Source: a bacterium endosymbiont of Escarpia laminata | GTDB lineage: Bacteria; Pseudomonadota; Gammaproteobacteria; Chromatiales; Chromatiaceae | Assembly (NCBI GenBank): GCA_003660235.1 | Contig: QGON01000060.1 | Coordinates: 1 to 64,000, forward strand | Reading direction: 5' to 3' | Length of the DNA: 64,000 nt | In this document: positions 8,374 to 17,518 of the stretch, piece by piece | Position numbering within the stretch: position 1 is the stretch's first letter | Layout of the letters: each line of letters starts with the position of its first letter | Program-made: the position numbers and the translations under genes | The notes under the pieces: generated by a model | Database searches by the model: none | What the model saw: only the letters and a program-made list of their open reading frames with translations | Told to the model about the DNA's origin: nothing

Positions 8374-9465
8374 ATGGGATTTAAATGCGGCATCGTGGGC
8401 CTGCCGAATGTCGGCAAGTCCACCCTCTTCAATGCACTGACCAAAGCGACTATTGCGGCGGAAAACTATCCGTTCTGCACTATCGATCCCAATGTAGGGG
8501 TGGTTCCGTTGCCTGACGCACGGCTCGATGTGATTGCCGAAATCGTCAAGCCGCAAAACATTCTTCCCACCACAATGCAATTCGTCGATATTGCCGGCTT
8601 GGTTGCCGGGGCCTCCAAAGGTGAAGGGTTGGGAAATAAATTCCTGGCAAATATCCGCGAGACCGACGCCATCGCTCAAGTCGTGCGCTGTTTTGAGAAT
8701 GACGACGTGGTCCATGTTGCCGGCAAGATCAACCCATTGGCAGATATTGAGGTGATCAATACGGAGTTGGCGCTGGCCGATCTCGAATCCGTTGACAAGG
8801 CGTTGGACAAGACTGCCCGCCAGGCGAAGACCGGAGATAAAAAAATACTGGCGCGTAAGGCACTGTTGGAGCGCGTTCGTGATCACCTGGATGAAGGCCG
8901 TGGGGTACGCTCCATGACGCTTTCTGACGATGAGTTGCTGGAACTGCGGGATCTGTTTCTACTCACCATCAAGCCGGTGTTCTACATTGCCAACGTCGAT
9001 GAAGAGGGCTTCGAGAACAACCCGCATCTGGACAGTGTTCGTGAGATTGCAGATGCTGAGGGTGCCGACGTGGTGCCGGTCTGTGCTGCCATCGAGGCGG
9101 AGATCGTAGAGCTGGACGAGGAGGACCGGGAGGCGTTTCTGACGGATTTGGGCCTGGATGAGCCGGGACTGAATCGGGTGGTGCGGGCTGGCTATCATCT
9201 CCTGGGCCTGGAGACCTACTTCACTGCCGGCGAGAAAGAGGTGCGGGCCTGGACCATCTCTGCCAGCGCGACGGCGCCCCAAGCGGCTGGCGTGATTCAC
9301 ACCGATTTTGAGCGGGGCTTTATCCGCGCCGAGGTCGTTTCCTACGACGATTTTGTCGAGTTCCAGGGCGAGCAGGGCGCCAGAGATGCCGGACGGCTGC
9401 GCTCGGAAGGCAAGGAGTATGTGGTCAAGGATGGGGATGTCATCCACTTCCGTTTTAATGTCTGA
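8374..9465 (+). CDS. ychF: Redox-regulated ribosome-associated ATPase/GTPase YchF
   Basis: 363 aa, the usual length of the Obg-family protein YchF/OLA1. The P loop is GLPNVGKST (about 9-17), followed by the G2/G3 regions ([19 protein letters not shown]), a coiled-coil insertion and a C-terminal TGS domain (about 280-363: [17 protein letters not shown]...[18 protein letters not shown]). The G4 motif is the altered type (NVDE) that makes the family favour ATP. It acts at the ribosome. It stands alone, upstream of tRNA-Met. Confidence 0.97.
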   Translation: MGFKCGIVGLPNVGKSTLFNALTKATIAAENYPFCTIDPNVGVVPLPDARLDVIAEIVKPQNILPTTMQFVDIAGLVAGASKGEGLGNKFLANIRETDAIAQVVRCFENDDVVHVAGKINPLADIEVINTELALADLESVDKALDKTARQAKTGDKKILARKALLERVRDHLDEGRGVRSMTLSDDELLELRDLFLLTIKPVFYIANVDEEGFENNPHLDSVREIADAEGADVVPVCAAIEAEIVELDEEDREAFLTDLGLDEPGLNRVVRAGYHLLGLETYFTAGEKEVRAWTISASATAPQAAGVIHTDFERGFIRAEVVSYDDFVEFQGEQGARDAGRLRSEGKEYVVKDGDVIHFRFNV

Positions 9466-9543
9466 TAAATGCCAGGCAGTTGACATGATTTGGTTGCATC
9501 AGTATTCTTCCGGGCCTTCGCAGTGTTCTGCGGCAATAAAATT

Positions 9544-9620
9544 GGCAAGGTAGCTCAGTTGGTTAGAGCACCGCACTCATAATGCGGGGGTCGGCAGTTC
9601 GAGTCTGCCCCTTGCTACCA
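9544..9620 (+). tRNA. tRNA-Met (CAT), elongator type
   Basis: 77 nt with encoded CCA. Acceptor strands GGCAAGG and CCTTGCT pair with one terminal G-U. The D arm is GCTC...GAGC, the anticodon stem CCGCA...TGCGG carries loop CTCATAA (anticodon CAT), and the T stem is GGCAG/CTGCC around TTCGAGT. The features match elongator rather than initiator tRNA. Confidence 0.95.
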
Positions 9621-9629
9621 TATTGGAAG

Positions 9630-9665
9630 GCCCCGCGACTCAATTGAGTCGCGGGGCTTTTTTTT
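9630..9665 (+). terminator. Rho-independent terminator after tRNA-Met
   Basis: A long GC-rich inverted repeat, GCCCCGCGACTCAA / TTGAGTCGCGGGGC, followed by eight T. It is one of the clearest terminators in the window and ends the tRNA transcript. Confidence 0.95.
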
Positions 9666-9716
9666 GCGTTATCGGAACGTAATCATGAGTCAATATGGTG
9701 CGAGCCATTCGATTTT

Positions 9717-9731
9717 GCACCATGCATGTGC
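9717..9731. promoter_or_regulatory. Putative NtrC binding site upstream of amtB
   Basis: GCAC-N7-GTGC, the dyad of the NtrC consensus, within TTTTGCACCATGCATGTGCAAG. It lies about 80 bp upstream of the -24/-12 promoter, a usual enhancer distance. A half site GGTGC lies about 20 bp further upstream. Confidence 0.6.
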
Positions 9732-9795
9732 AAGGCGGCGAGATGAAAAGTTGTTCGGATTGACTTAACTTCATGGAATTATTCATGTTTTGTGT

Positions 9796-9814
9796 GAAGG
9801 CATAATTATTGCTT
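9796..9814 (+). promoter_or_regulatory. Putative sigma-54 (-24/-12) promoter of amtB
   Basis: AAGGCATAATTATTGCTT: GG at 9799-9800 and GC at 9811-9812 with ten bases between them, the invariant spacing of RpoN promoters. It lies 75 bases before the amtB start. Together with the upstream NtrC-type dyad it predicts induction under nitrogen limitation. Confidence 0.65.
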
Positions 9815-9887
9815 CAGTAGGCACCAATTCAAAGCAGTAAACGAAATTAAGTCTCAAAATAAAACTTGCTCGAAATAGGTGTAAATA

Positions 9888-11198
9888 ATGTCAATCGTAA
9901 ACAGATCAATTAGAGCGGCGTTTGGGGTAGTGGCCCTGATGTCGATTCCAGCCATGGCCGTGGCGGAAGAAGCTGTCATAAACAGTGCCAATACCAGCTG
10001 GATCATGACTACCACCGCACTGGTGCTGTTTATGACCCTGCCGGGCCTGGCACTGTTCTATGGTGGGTTGGTGCGTACCAAGAACGTGCTGTCTGTGTTG
10101 ATGCAGTGTTTTGCAATCGCGGGTGTTTCCAGCATTATCTGGTTCCTCTTTGGCTACAGTCTGGCATTTGGTGAGGGGAATGCCTGGATAGGGGACTTCA
10201 GTAAGGTCATGCTCTCCGGTGTTGGCAAAGAGACGCTCTCAGGTGACATTCCTGAATCCCTTTTCATGATGTTTCAGATGACCTTCGCCATCATCACTCC
10301 GGCGTTGATCATTGGCGGTTATGCAGAGCGAATGAAATTTTCCGCCATGCTGATCTTCAGTACGGTCTGGTTGATATTGGTCTACATTCCCGTGACCCAT
10401 TGGGTCTGGGGTGGTGGCTGGCTGGGCAGTATGGGGCTTTACGATTTTGCTGGTGGCACAGTGGTACATATCACCGCGGGTGTCTCGGCTCTCGTTGCAG
10501 CCATGGTGCTGGGGCCGCGTAAGGGGTTCGGTTCAGCCGCGATGACGCCGCACAATATGACCATGACGGTTACCGGTGCCGGTATGCTCTGGGTCGGCTG
10601 GTTTGGCTTCAATGGCGGCAGCGCGCTGGCCTCCGATGGGAGTGCCGCGATGGCAATATTGGTGACTCATATAGCCGCTGCCACGGGGGCTATGACCTGG
10701 GTGGTTCGGGAGTGGATCAAGTTCGGCAAACCCAGTGCATTGGGTGCGGTTACAGGTATGGTGGCCGGTCTCGGCACCATTACGCCGGCGTCCGGTTTTG
10801 TAGGTCCCGGTGGTGCCTTGATAATCGGTCTGCTGGCGGGGGCTGTCTGTTTCTCGGCGACCAACTATCTCAAACAGGTGTTGAAGATTGATGATTCACT
10901 GGATGTTTTTCCGGTGCATGGTGTCGGCGGTATCATGGGTACCTTGCTGGCTGGCGTCTTCTCTGCCACATCCCTTGGGGTTTTCTCCGGTTATGGTTTC
11001 GCTGAGGGTATCGAAACCATGGGGGGGCAGGTCTATGTCCAGTTTATCGGGGTGGTGGTGACTATTGTCTTTACCGCAGTGGTGAGCTACATCATTCTCA
11101 AGTTGGTGGACAAGCTGGTGGGACTGCGGGTCACAGAAGAGGAAGAGATCGAAGGCCTGGATGTCGCACTGCACGAAGAGCGCGGTTACGATATCTGA
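9888..11198 (+). CDS. amtB: Ammonium transporter AmtB
   Basis: 436 aa inner-membrane channel for NH3/NH4+. An N-terminal signal-like segment ending AMAVAEEA precedes eleven membrane helices. The two pore histidines are present in VYIPVTHWVWGGG and DVFPVHGVGGIMGT, and the signature DFAGGTVVHITAGVSAL is intact. The usual partner glnK is not next to it, so PII control would come from a gene elsewhere. Upstream sequence suggests NtrC/sigma-54 regulation, and a strong terminator follows. Confidence 0.97.
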   Translation: MSIVNRSIRAAFGVVALMSIPAMAVAEEAVINSANTSWIMTTTALVLFMTLPGLALFYGGLVRTKNVLSVLMQCFAIAGVSSIIWFLFGYSLAFGEGNAWIGDFSKVMLSGVGKETLSGDIPESLFMMFQMTFAIITPALIIGGYAERMKFSAMLIFSTVWLILVYIPVTHWVWGGGWLGSMGLYDFAGGTVVHITAGVSALVAAMVLGPRKGFGSAAMTPHNMTMTVTGAGMLWVGWFGFNGGSALASDGSAAMAILVTHIAAATGAMTWVVREWIKFGKPSALGAVTGMVAGLGTITPASGFVGPGGALIIGLLAGAVCFSATNYLKQVLKIDDSLDVFPVHGVGGIMGTLLAGVFSATSLGVFSGYGFAEGIETMGGQVYVQFIGVVVTIVFTAVVSYIILKLVDKLVGLRVTEEEEIEGLDVALHEERGYDI

Positions 11199-11225
11199 CC
11201 GGGTTCGGTTAGGTAAAACAGCAAT

Positions 11226-11256
11226 CCGCCGGGCCTATGGTCCGGCGGTTTTTTTT
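11226..11256 (+). terminator. Rho-independent terminator of amtB
   Basis: Inverted repeat CCGCCGG...CCGGCGG with a nine-base loop, followed by eight T. It also separates amtB from the convergent queD. Confidence 0.92.
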
Positions 11257-11262
11257 GGCTCG

Positions 11263-11676
11263 TTATTGACCTGATGGGCGGCGATAGCTGGCCAGGGCGC
11301 TGTCGGTTTCGTAGATTGCCACTTCGACGACGGGAAATCCTCCCTTTGTAACCTGATCAAAGATCAGGCGGGCGATATTTTCGGCAGTGGGATTGTTTTT
11401 CATCACGTAGACCCGCTCTCCTGCAGCCTGCAGCGTGGGCAGGATCGGATCGTCCAGGTGCATCAGCATGTTGTGGTCGAGCTCGCTGTCGATCCACTGC
11501 TTGGCGAAACCCCCGATATCGCTGAAGTCGCAGACCATGCCCATCGCGTCCAGTTCACTGCTCTCCAGGCGGATCACCGCAGTGGCGTTGTGGCCATGTA
11601 GATAACGGCATTTGCCTTTGTGGTTGAGCAGGCGGTGGCCGTAGCAGAAATGGATCTCTTTGGTGACGGTGTACAT
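11263..11676 (-). CDS. queD: 6-carboxy-5,6,7,8-tetrahydropterin synthase QueD
   Basis: 137 aa. It converts dihydroneopterin triphosphate to carboxytetrahydropterin in queuosine (7-deazaguanine) synthesis. Zinc ligands are visible: His in FCYGHRLLNH and the pair in RYLHGHNATA, with the catalytic Cys in NHKGKCRYLHGH and a later DHNML block. The start at 11676 (MYTVTKEIHF) is chosen because the 50 upstream codons of the open frame do not resemble the family. It is convergent with amtB. Confidence 0.9.
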   Translation of the reverse strand: MYTVTKEIHFCYGHRLLNHKGKCRYLHGHNATAVIRLESSELDAMGMVCDFSDIGGFAKQWIDSELDHNMLMHLDDPILPTLQAAGERVYVMKNNPTAENIARLIFDQVTKGGFPVVEVAIYETDSALASYRRPSGQ

Positions 11677-11906
11677 GTCAGCGGTATCTTGATCTGAAAG
11701 AGGCTGGAGTATAAGGCCTGATTTAAGTGCCCGCCACTGCCAGGGCCGGTTAACAGGCCCTGGTGCTCTGTCCATGTGATAATTACGTGTACAGCGTCCC
11801 TCTTGGAAACCATTAAAGAAAATCATGGATTCACCGCTATAAGTTTAAGTGACTTGGTCATTTTGCGCCCCTGAAATCCTGGCCGATAACATTGGAGAGT
11901 GAAGGC

Positions 11907-12368
11907 ATGAGTTCGGACCACCGTTTTTTGATGATCGCGGATGAGGCGGTCGACCATCTGGAGCGCTTGATGAAGCGTTTTCCACATCTTGCATCGGAAC
12001 ATGTGCAGGATGCAGTGGAAAGCTGGCAAAAAAGAGGCAGCGGTGGGATCGAAATGGTCATGCCTGGAGCAGAAGCCGATCCCGATGAGGCACTGGCGGA
12101 ATCGGCAATTGCGCTCATCCAGGACCACATGGTGGAGGATGTCATGGACAGACTCGCTGCAGAGAACGATGTTGAAATGGACTATGACCGGCTGATTGGT
12201 CTTGTGGGTAAGGATCGCTATATCGGCTCTTTGCGCCGGGAAATCATTGAGTTGAGAGCAAATTCTGTTTCGATGGAACAGATGGCTGAGTTGTGGAACA
12301 GCATGGGCAAACCTGCCCTTGGTCAGGAGCAGTGGACGGCCAGAACCATCTCGCTACTGCTGGGATGA
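11907..12368 (+). CDS. Hypothetical acidic protein
   Basis: 153 aa, no signal peptide or membrane segment. The ATG at 11907 follows GAGTGAAGG at good spacing. The N-terminal half is helical and rich in Asp/Glu; the C-terminal part (SMEQMAELWNSMGKPALG, then W and an aliphatic end) loosely resembles the small helical repeat found near the C terminus of serine recombinases, but there is no catalytic domain. It is divergent from queD. I do not recognise the family. Confidence 0.7.
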   Translation: MSSDHRFLMIADEAVDHLERLMKRFPHLASEHVQDAVESWQKRGSGGIEMVMPGAEADPDEALAESAIALIQDHMVEDVMDRLAAENDVEMDYDRLIGLVGKDRYIGSLRREIIELRANSVSMEQMAELWNSMGKPALGQEQWTARTISLLLG

Positions 12369-12554
12369 TTTGATTTGCCCAATTGTTCAGCACCAGGACT
12401 CTACCCCAGCCATCCAGGCGCCCCCGTATTGGTGTAAATCAGATTGGATAATGGCCGATCAAAACGTTACAGCGTAGCTTTTGGTCATTACAATGGATGG
12501 GATATCAACGATTAATCATCCACCACGAAAGCCTGGAGTGGAACCTCAACCAAT

Positions 12555-13646
12555 ATGGAATCCCAAATAATTACCCACTGGTCGGATTTGGATCAGCTCA
12601 AGGAAGACTGGGATGCGTTGCTGAAAAACTCCTGGGCGGATACGGTTTTTCTTACCTGGGACTGGATCCAGGCCTGGCGGGAGGCGGTCCATGAGGTGGT
12701 GGAACCCTTTGTCGTTGTGGTGAGAGATGACAAGGGTGATCTCGTGGGTTTGGCCCCTTTCTATATGGCGGAGTTGCGTCTGCTGAATCTGGTCTCCTTC
12801 AAGACGCTTCGGATCATGGCGGACTATGCCACCGGCGCGGAGTACCCTGACTGGATTGTGTCTCGGCAGGTGGAAAAAGAGGCGGTGCAGGCGATTGTCA
12901 GCACACTGCTCGAGGCCAAAGGGAGATGGGACACCATCTGGATGCCGCACATGACCGGTTGGACCGGCAGCATTGAAAACATCAGTAGCGCCTGTCAGGC
13001 AGGCGGCTTACCCCATCGCTACAGAGCCACCCGCTTCGGCTACTTTGACTTGCCTGAGACGATGGCGCAGTTCGAAGCACATTTCTTTGGCGAAAGAGTG
13101 CAGGAATTGCGCGACGAACGGTCTGCGCTTCTTTGCAGAGAAGGCGTGGAGATCAGTCGCTGTACCAACAAAGCGGATCTGCCGGGACTTCTGGAGGCGT
13201 TGTTTGAGTTGCATGATCGACGGTGGAGCCTGGCGGGTGGTGCAGGGCGCAAACCCTATGCAGCGGAATTCTACCGTTTGTTTGTGCAGCGGGTTTTCGA
13301 TGAAGGTTCGCTCAGGCTCGCGGCGATAACAGATGGTGGAAAGATAGAGGCGATCCAGATCGGCTCTATCTACAACAACCACTATCTTCTGCTTCAGGAG
13401 GCCTTGAATCCCGACGCTGTGCCGGGGGTGGGAGAGGTATTGCGCACCCTCGTCATCGAAGATTGTATTAATGCCGGGGTCAAAGGTTATGATTTCCTGA
13501 TGGGGGCTGACGAGGAGAAACGTCGTTGGGGGGCAGAGGAGAGGAGCGGCTACGATCTGTTTATCGGCTCCCCCAATCTCAAGACCCGTTTGCTGTTCAG
13601 GAAAGAGATCTGGCCGACTGGCCGATTTCTTACGCAATCCGGGTAG
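12555..13646 (+). CDS. GNAT-superfamily acyltransferase, CelD/BcsL-like
   Basis: 363 aa. It fits the CelD-like acyltransferase family (Pfam Acetyltransf_6 type): an N-terminal WDALLKNSWADTVFLTWDW block (about 18-36), LVGLAPFYM, and a C-terminal GNAT core (about 190-340) with ELHDRRW, an acceptor strand, GEVLRTLVIEDCINAG and YDFLMGADEEKRRW. Such enzymes are linked to polysaccharide or envelope modification, but the substrate is unknown. A 186-bp gap separates it from the preceding hypothetical gene; the V-ATPase B gene follows after 105 bases. Confidence 0.8.
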   Translation: MESQIITHWSDLDQLKEDWDALLKNSWADTVFLTWDWIQAWREAVHEVVEPFVVVVRDDKGDLVGLAPFYMAELRLLNLVSFKTLRIMADYATGAEYPDWIVSRQVEKEAVQAIVSTLLEAKGRWDTIWMPHMTGWTGSIENISSACQAGGLPHRYRATRFGYFDLPETMAQFEAHFFGERVQELRDERSALLCREGVEISRCTNKADLPGLLEALFELHDRRWSLAGGAGRKPYAAEFYRLFVQRVFDEGSLRLAAITDGGKIEAIQIGSIYNNHYLLLQEALNPDAVPGVGEVLRTLVIEDCINAGVKGYDFLMGADEEKRRWGAEERSGYDLFIGSPNLKTRLLFRKEIWPTGRFLTQSG

Positions 13647-13751
13647 AACCAAACAACCTGAGTGTCCGCTTGATCAGGCCTGCGGTCTTCCTGAAGCTTG
13701 CCTAGGCCAATCTCTTCGGTTACAAAGGGTGTTCGGCCAATGGAGAACGCC

Positions 13752-15107
13752 ATGAGTCTGAGCCTCGCCCACTACTCCCGAATTACCGAGATCGTTGGTG
13801 ACATCATCAAGGTACAGGTTCCGGAGTTGGGAACGGGCCAGGATATCTGCTTTGGGGATCTTGCACTGGTGGAGGATCGGGATGAGAGCCGCTCTCTCGC
13901 CCAGATCATCAGCATGCAGGACGATCAGGTCAGTCTACAGCTTTTTAACGGCACCAAAGGGGTCTCAACGGCATCCACCGTACGCTTTCTCGGTCACCCG
14001 ATGGAGACGACCTACTCCGGCAATATCCTCGGCCGGATCTTTCGCGGCACCGGTGAGCCCATCGATGGGGGTCCCTCTCTGGCCCACGATCCGCGGGTGG
14101 CGATTGGTGGACCCTCGGTCAATCCAATGCGGCGGGTGCTGGCCTCGAAGATGATCCGCACCGATGTGCCGATGATCGACGTCTTTAACTCCCTGGTGGA
14201 GAGCCAGAAGATCCCGATCTTCTCCGTCTCCGGAGAGCCCTTCAACCGCTTCCTGTCGCGGGTCGGTATCCAGGCCGATGCCGATATCGTGGTCTTTGGC
14301 GGCATGGGGCTGATTTTTGACGACTACCACTTCTTTCGCACCGCCTTCGAGGATGCCGGCGTTTTCGCCCGCACCGTGATGTACGTCAACCAGGCCTCCG
14401 ACCCTATCGTCGAAAGGCTGCTGATCCCCGATATGGCGCTGGCTGTTGCGGAACGTTTTGCGGTTGAGGAGGGCAAGCGGGTACTGGTGCTGCTCACAGA
14501 TATGACCGCTTTTGCCGATGCGCTGAAAGAGGTGGGCATCGCCATGGACCAGGTGCCCTCCAACCGGGGTTACATGGGGGATCTCTACTCCCAGTTGGCG
14601 CGGCGTTATGAGAAGGCCTGCGACTACGCCCAGGGTGGCTCCGTCACCATTCTCTCAGTCACCACCATGCCCGGTGATGATGTGACCCACCCGGTGCCCG
14701 ACAACACCGGCTACATCACTGAGGGGCAGTTCTACCTGCACAATGGCGTGCTCGATCCCTTCGGTTCACTCTCGCGCCTGAAACAGCATGTGATCGGCAA
14801 AGTGACCCGGGAGGATCATGGCCAGATCATGAATACCATGATCCGGTTCTATGCGGAGGCGAAAGATGCCGAACAGAAGCAGGCGATGGCCTTTGAACTC
14901 TCCGCCTTCGACCATAAACTGCTTAAATTCGGCAAACTCTTTAAGGCGCGCTTCATGGATATAGGCGTCTCCATGCCACTTGAAGAGGCGCTGGATCTCT
15001 GCTGGCAGACCCTGGCAGAGTGCTTCGAGGCGACGGAGCTGTTGATGAAGCAGAGGCTGATCGAACGCTATTTTCCGCCCAGTGAAAAGCCGGGAGCCTC
15101 TCACTAA
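13752..15107 (+). CDS. atpB: V-type ATP synthase subunit B
   Basis: 451 aa non-catalytic subunit of the A3B3 head of an archaeal/vacuolar-type ATPase. It has the beta-barrel N domain, then FRGTGEPIDGGP, FSVSGEPFNRFLSRVG where a P loop would be (degenerate, as expected for B), VLLTDMTAFADALKE and YMGDLYSQLARRYEKA. The start at 13752 follows GGAG at six bases. It heads an uninterrupted B-D-I-K-E run with short or overlapping junctions. In most bacterial V-ATPase operons B follows A; here A is about 10.8 kb downstream of the end of B. Confidence 0.93.
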   Translation: MSLSLAHYSRITEIVGDIIKVQVPELGTGQDICFGDLALVEDRDESRSLAQIISMQDDQVSLQLFNGTKGVSTASTVRFLGHPMETTYSGNILGRIFRGTGEPIDGGPSLAHDPRVAIGGPSVNPMRRVLASKMIRTDVPMIDVFNSLVESQKIPIFSVSGEPFNRFLSRVGIQADADIVVFGGMGLIFDDYHFFRTAFEDAGVFARTVMYVNQASDPIVERLLIPDMALAVAERFAVEEGKRVLVLLTDMTAFADALKEVGIAMDQVPSNRGYMGDLYSQLARRYEKACDYAQGGSVTILSVTTMPGDDVTHPVPDNTGYITEGQFYLHNGVLDPFGSLSRLKQHVIGKVTREDHGQIMNTMIRFYAEAKDAEQKQAMAFELSAFDHKLLKFGKLFKARFMDIGVSMPLEEALDLCWQTLAECFEATELLMKQRLIERYFPPSEKPGASH

Positions 15108-15716
15108 ATGGCCCGGCTTGCGCTCAATAAATCCTCACTGACCCGGCAGAATCAACTGCTGAAAGGCTATCGTGATTTTCTGCCGTCACTGGATATGAAA
15201 CGCAGACAACTGCTGGCGGAACAGGCGAAGGCCAGAGCAATGCGTTCGTCGGAACAGTCGCAACTGGATGCAGTCTCGCCCTGGATCAATGAACAGCTGC
15301 CGATGCTCGCCTATCAGGCAATCAGTCTTGAAGGGCTCGTGTCGATTGCCGGGGTCAGTTTGGGTGAAGAAAACGTCATGGGGGTGCGCCTTCCCCTCCT
15401 TGAAAATGTAGAGTTTAAACTGGCTGATTATCCTTTGTTGGCCAGGCCGCACTGGGTCGACCCTTTGGTGGAGAAACTCAAGCAGGTCTTGGAGATGCGT
15501 CTGCGAATGCAGGTTGCGGAACAACGCCTGAAACTGCTGGAAGCGGAGGTGCGCACCATCACCCAGCGGGTCAACCTGTTCGACAAGGTGTTGATCCCCC
15601 GTGCTCGCGAACAGATCAGAAAGATCCATATCTATCTGGCGGATGAGGCGCGGGCCGGAGTGGTGCGGGCCAAGTTGGCAAAGCGCAAAAAACAGGCAGA
15701 AGGCGGTTTGCGATGA
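15108..15716 (+). CDS. atpD: V-type ATP synthase subunit D
   Basis: 202 aa central-shaft subunit, predicted as an antiparallel coiled coil. The start directly abuts the subunit B stop. The family signatures are present: LALNKSSLTRQNQLLKGYRD at the N terminus and TQRVNLFDKVLIPRAREQI in the C-terminal helix. Its stop overlaps the start of subunit I (ATGA). Confidence 0.93.
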   Translation: MARLALNKSSLTRQNQLLKGYRDFLPSLDMKRRQLLAEQAKARAMRSSEQSQLDAVSPWINEQLPMLAYQAISLEGLVSIAGVSLGEENVMGVRLPLLENVEFKLADYPLLARPHWVDPLVEKLKQVLEMRLRMQVAEQRLKLLEAEVRTITQRVNLFDKVLIPRAREQIRKIHIYLADEARAGVVRAKLAKRKKQAEGGLR

Positions 15717-17518
15717 CCATCCTTGCGCTACGTAGAGTCACGCTTGCCGGACTTGCTCAAGACCGTAAAGTGATGCTTTCAGGGCTGCAGAGAATGGGAT
15801 GCCTGCACCTGATACCCTTGCGGCCCAAACTTGCGGCGGATCCGGACAGAACGCCGAGCGCGCCGGCTGAAGAGGCCTATAAAGCGTTGCGCTGGATCAG
15901 CGATGTGGCGGAGAAGCGGCAGCAGGTAAAGGATAAAGAGACCTTTGATTTCGATGCTGTGGTGCGGTTGGCGCTGGGCAACAAGCAGCGTCTGCGTGAA
16001 GCGGAGGATGAGAAGGCGTTCCTGCAGCGTCGTATCCATGAGCTCACCCCCTGGGGTGATTTTACGCTGCCCGATTCCGCCTACTCCGGCGGTTATCTCT
16101 ATTGGTTCTATCAACTGCCGCTGCACGAGCGGGGAAGGCTCGCCAAACTGGAGCTGCCCTGGCAGGAGGTCCATCGGGACAATCGCTTTACCTATGTGGT
16201 GGTGATTGCCCGGGAGGAGCCGGATGCCGGTCTGCTGCCTGTACCCAGAACCCATACAGGGGCGGTCTCTCTGAGTCAGTTGCATGCGCGATTGAATGAA
16301 ACGGAGGTGCAACTCGAAGATCTGCATGCCGAACATACTGCATTGAGCCGCTGGATCTTTCTGCTCAGCCAGAATCTTGCCCACGCGGAGGACCGTTCCG
16401 CCTTGGTGGAGGCGGATCAGGGCATCTGGCTGCAGCATGGCGTCTGTCTGGTTCAAGGGTGGGTGGCTGAGCGTGAATTGCCGCTGCTGCAGGAGTTTGC
16501 AACAGAGCTGGGGCTGGCGCTGACCGCTGAGAAGCCACTGCCGGAGGAACGGCCGCCCACCCTGTTGGAGAATCCATCGCCGGTGGATGGGGGGCAGGAT
16601 CTGGTGAGTTTCTACCAAACCCCCAACTACCACGAATGGGATCCCTCCCGTATCGTATTCTTCTCCTTCGCGCTCTTTTTCGCCATGATATTGGCTGATG
16701 CCGGTTATGCGGTGATTCTCGGGTTGATCCTGGCGCGTTACTGGAAACGTATGGAGAAATCGGCAGAGGGACGGCGCTTTCGTATCTTGTCGGTGGTGGT
16801 TTTGGCTGCCTCCTTTCTCTACGGGGTGTTGGTGGGCAGTTACTTTGGTATTGAGCCATCCCCCGGCACACTCGTGGCGCGCTTGAAACTGTTGGAGCTC
16901 AACGACTTCGACAGCATGATGAGACTCTCCATCGCCATCGGTTGCCTGCACCTGTTGATGGCTAATCTGGTGGTGGCGTTGAGGTTGCGCCCCTTTCCGC
17001 ACAACGCGCGGCCGATTGGTTGGAGCCTGGCTCTCACGGGTGGATTCGCTGCCTATCTCGGCAGTACAGAGGACATGCAGGGCTTGATTACAACGGGCTA
17101 TCTTTTGTTGAGTCTGGGGTTGCTGCTGGTGATGCTGTTCGCCAGTAACCGCAGGGTGAGTGACTGGAAGTCGGCTCTGCTGCGCCTGTTGGATGGTCTG
17201 GCTGGCTTGGCTCAGGTCACCAAGATGTTCGGTGATGTGCTCAGCTACCTGCGTCTCTTTGCTCTGGGGCTGGCCAGTGCCTCCCTGGCGCTCACCTTCA
17301 ACGACCTGGCGATGCAGGTCAAGGCGGCGCTGCCCGGTCCGGGCCTGCTGCTGGCGATCCTGATCCTGTTTCTTGGCCACAGCATCAACCTGGGGTTGGG
17401 TATCATCAGTGGCTTCGTACACGGACTGCGCCTCAACTTCATCGAGTTTTTCAACTGGGGGATGTCCGATGAGGGATACCCCTTTCGTGCCTTCGCCAAA
17501 AAGGAGATCGAACCATGA
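15713..17518 (+). CDS. atpI: V-type ATP synthase subunit I (a-subunit homologue)
   Basis: 601 aa. The N-terminal half is soluble and coiled-coil rich (stator connection); the C-terminal half (from about residue 310, RIVFFSFALFFAMILADAGY) has about seven to eight membrane helices forming the ion half-channels. The essential Arg lies in DVLSYLRLFALGLAS, and the late glycine-rich LGHSINLGLGIISGFVHGLR and RLNFIEFFNWG are conserved. It overlaps D at its start and K at its end by four bases, so translation is coupled. Confidence 0.95.
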   Translation: MTILALRRVTLAGLAQDRKVMLSGLQRMGCLHLIPLRPKLAADPDRTPSAPAEEAYKALRWISDVAEKRQQVKDKETFDFDAVVRLALGNKQRLREAEDEKAFLQRRIHELTPWGDFTLPDSAYSGGYLYWFYQLPLHERGRLAKLELPWQEVHRDNRFTYVVVIAREEPDAGLLPVPRTHTGAVSLSQLHARLNETEVQLEDLHAEHTALSRWIFLLSQNLAHAEDRSALVEADQGIWLQHGVCLVQGWVAERELPLLQEFATELGLALTAEKPLPEERPPTLLENPSPVDGGQDLVSFYQTPNYHEWDPSRIVFFSFALFFAMILADAGYAVILGLILARYWKRMEKSAEGRRFRILSVVVLAASFLYGVLVGSYFGIEPSPGTLVARLKLLELNDFDSMMRLSIAIGCLHLLMANLVVALRLRPFPHNARPIGWSLALTGGFAAYLGSTEDMQGLITTGYLLLSLGLLLVMLFASNRRVSDWKSALLRLLDGLAGLAQVTKMFGDVLSYLRLFALGLASASLALTFNDLAMQVKAALPGPGLLLAILILFLGHSINLGLGIISGFVHGLRLNFIEFFNWGMSDEGYPFRAFAKKEIEP

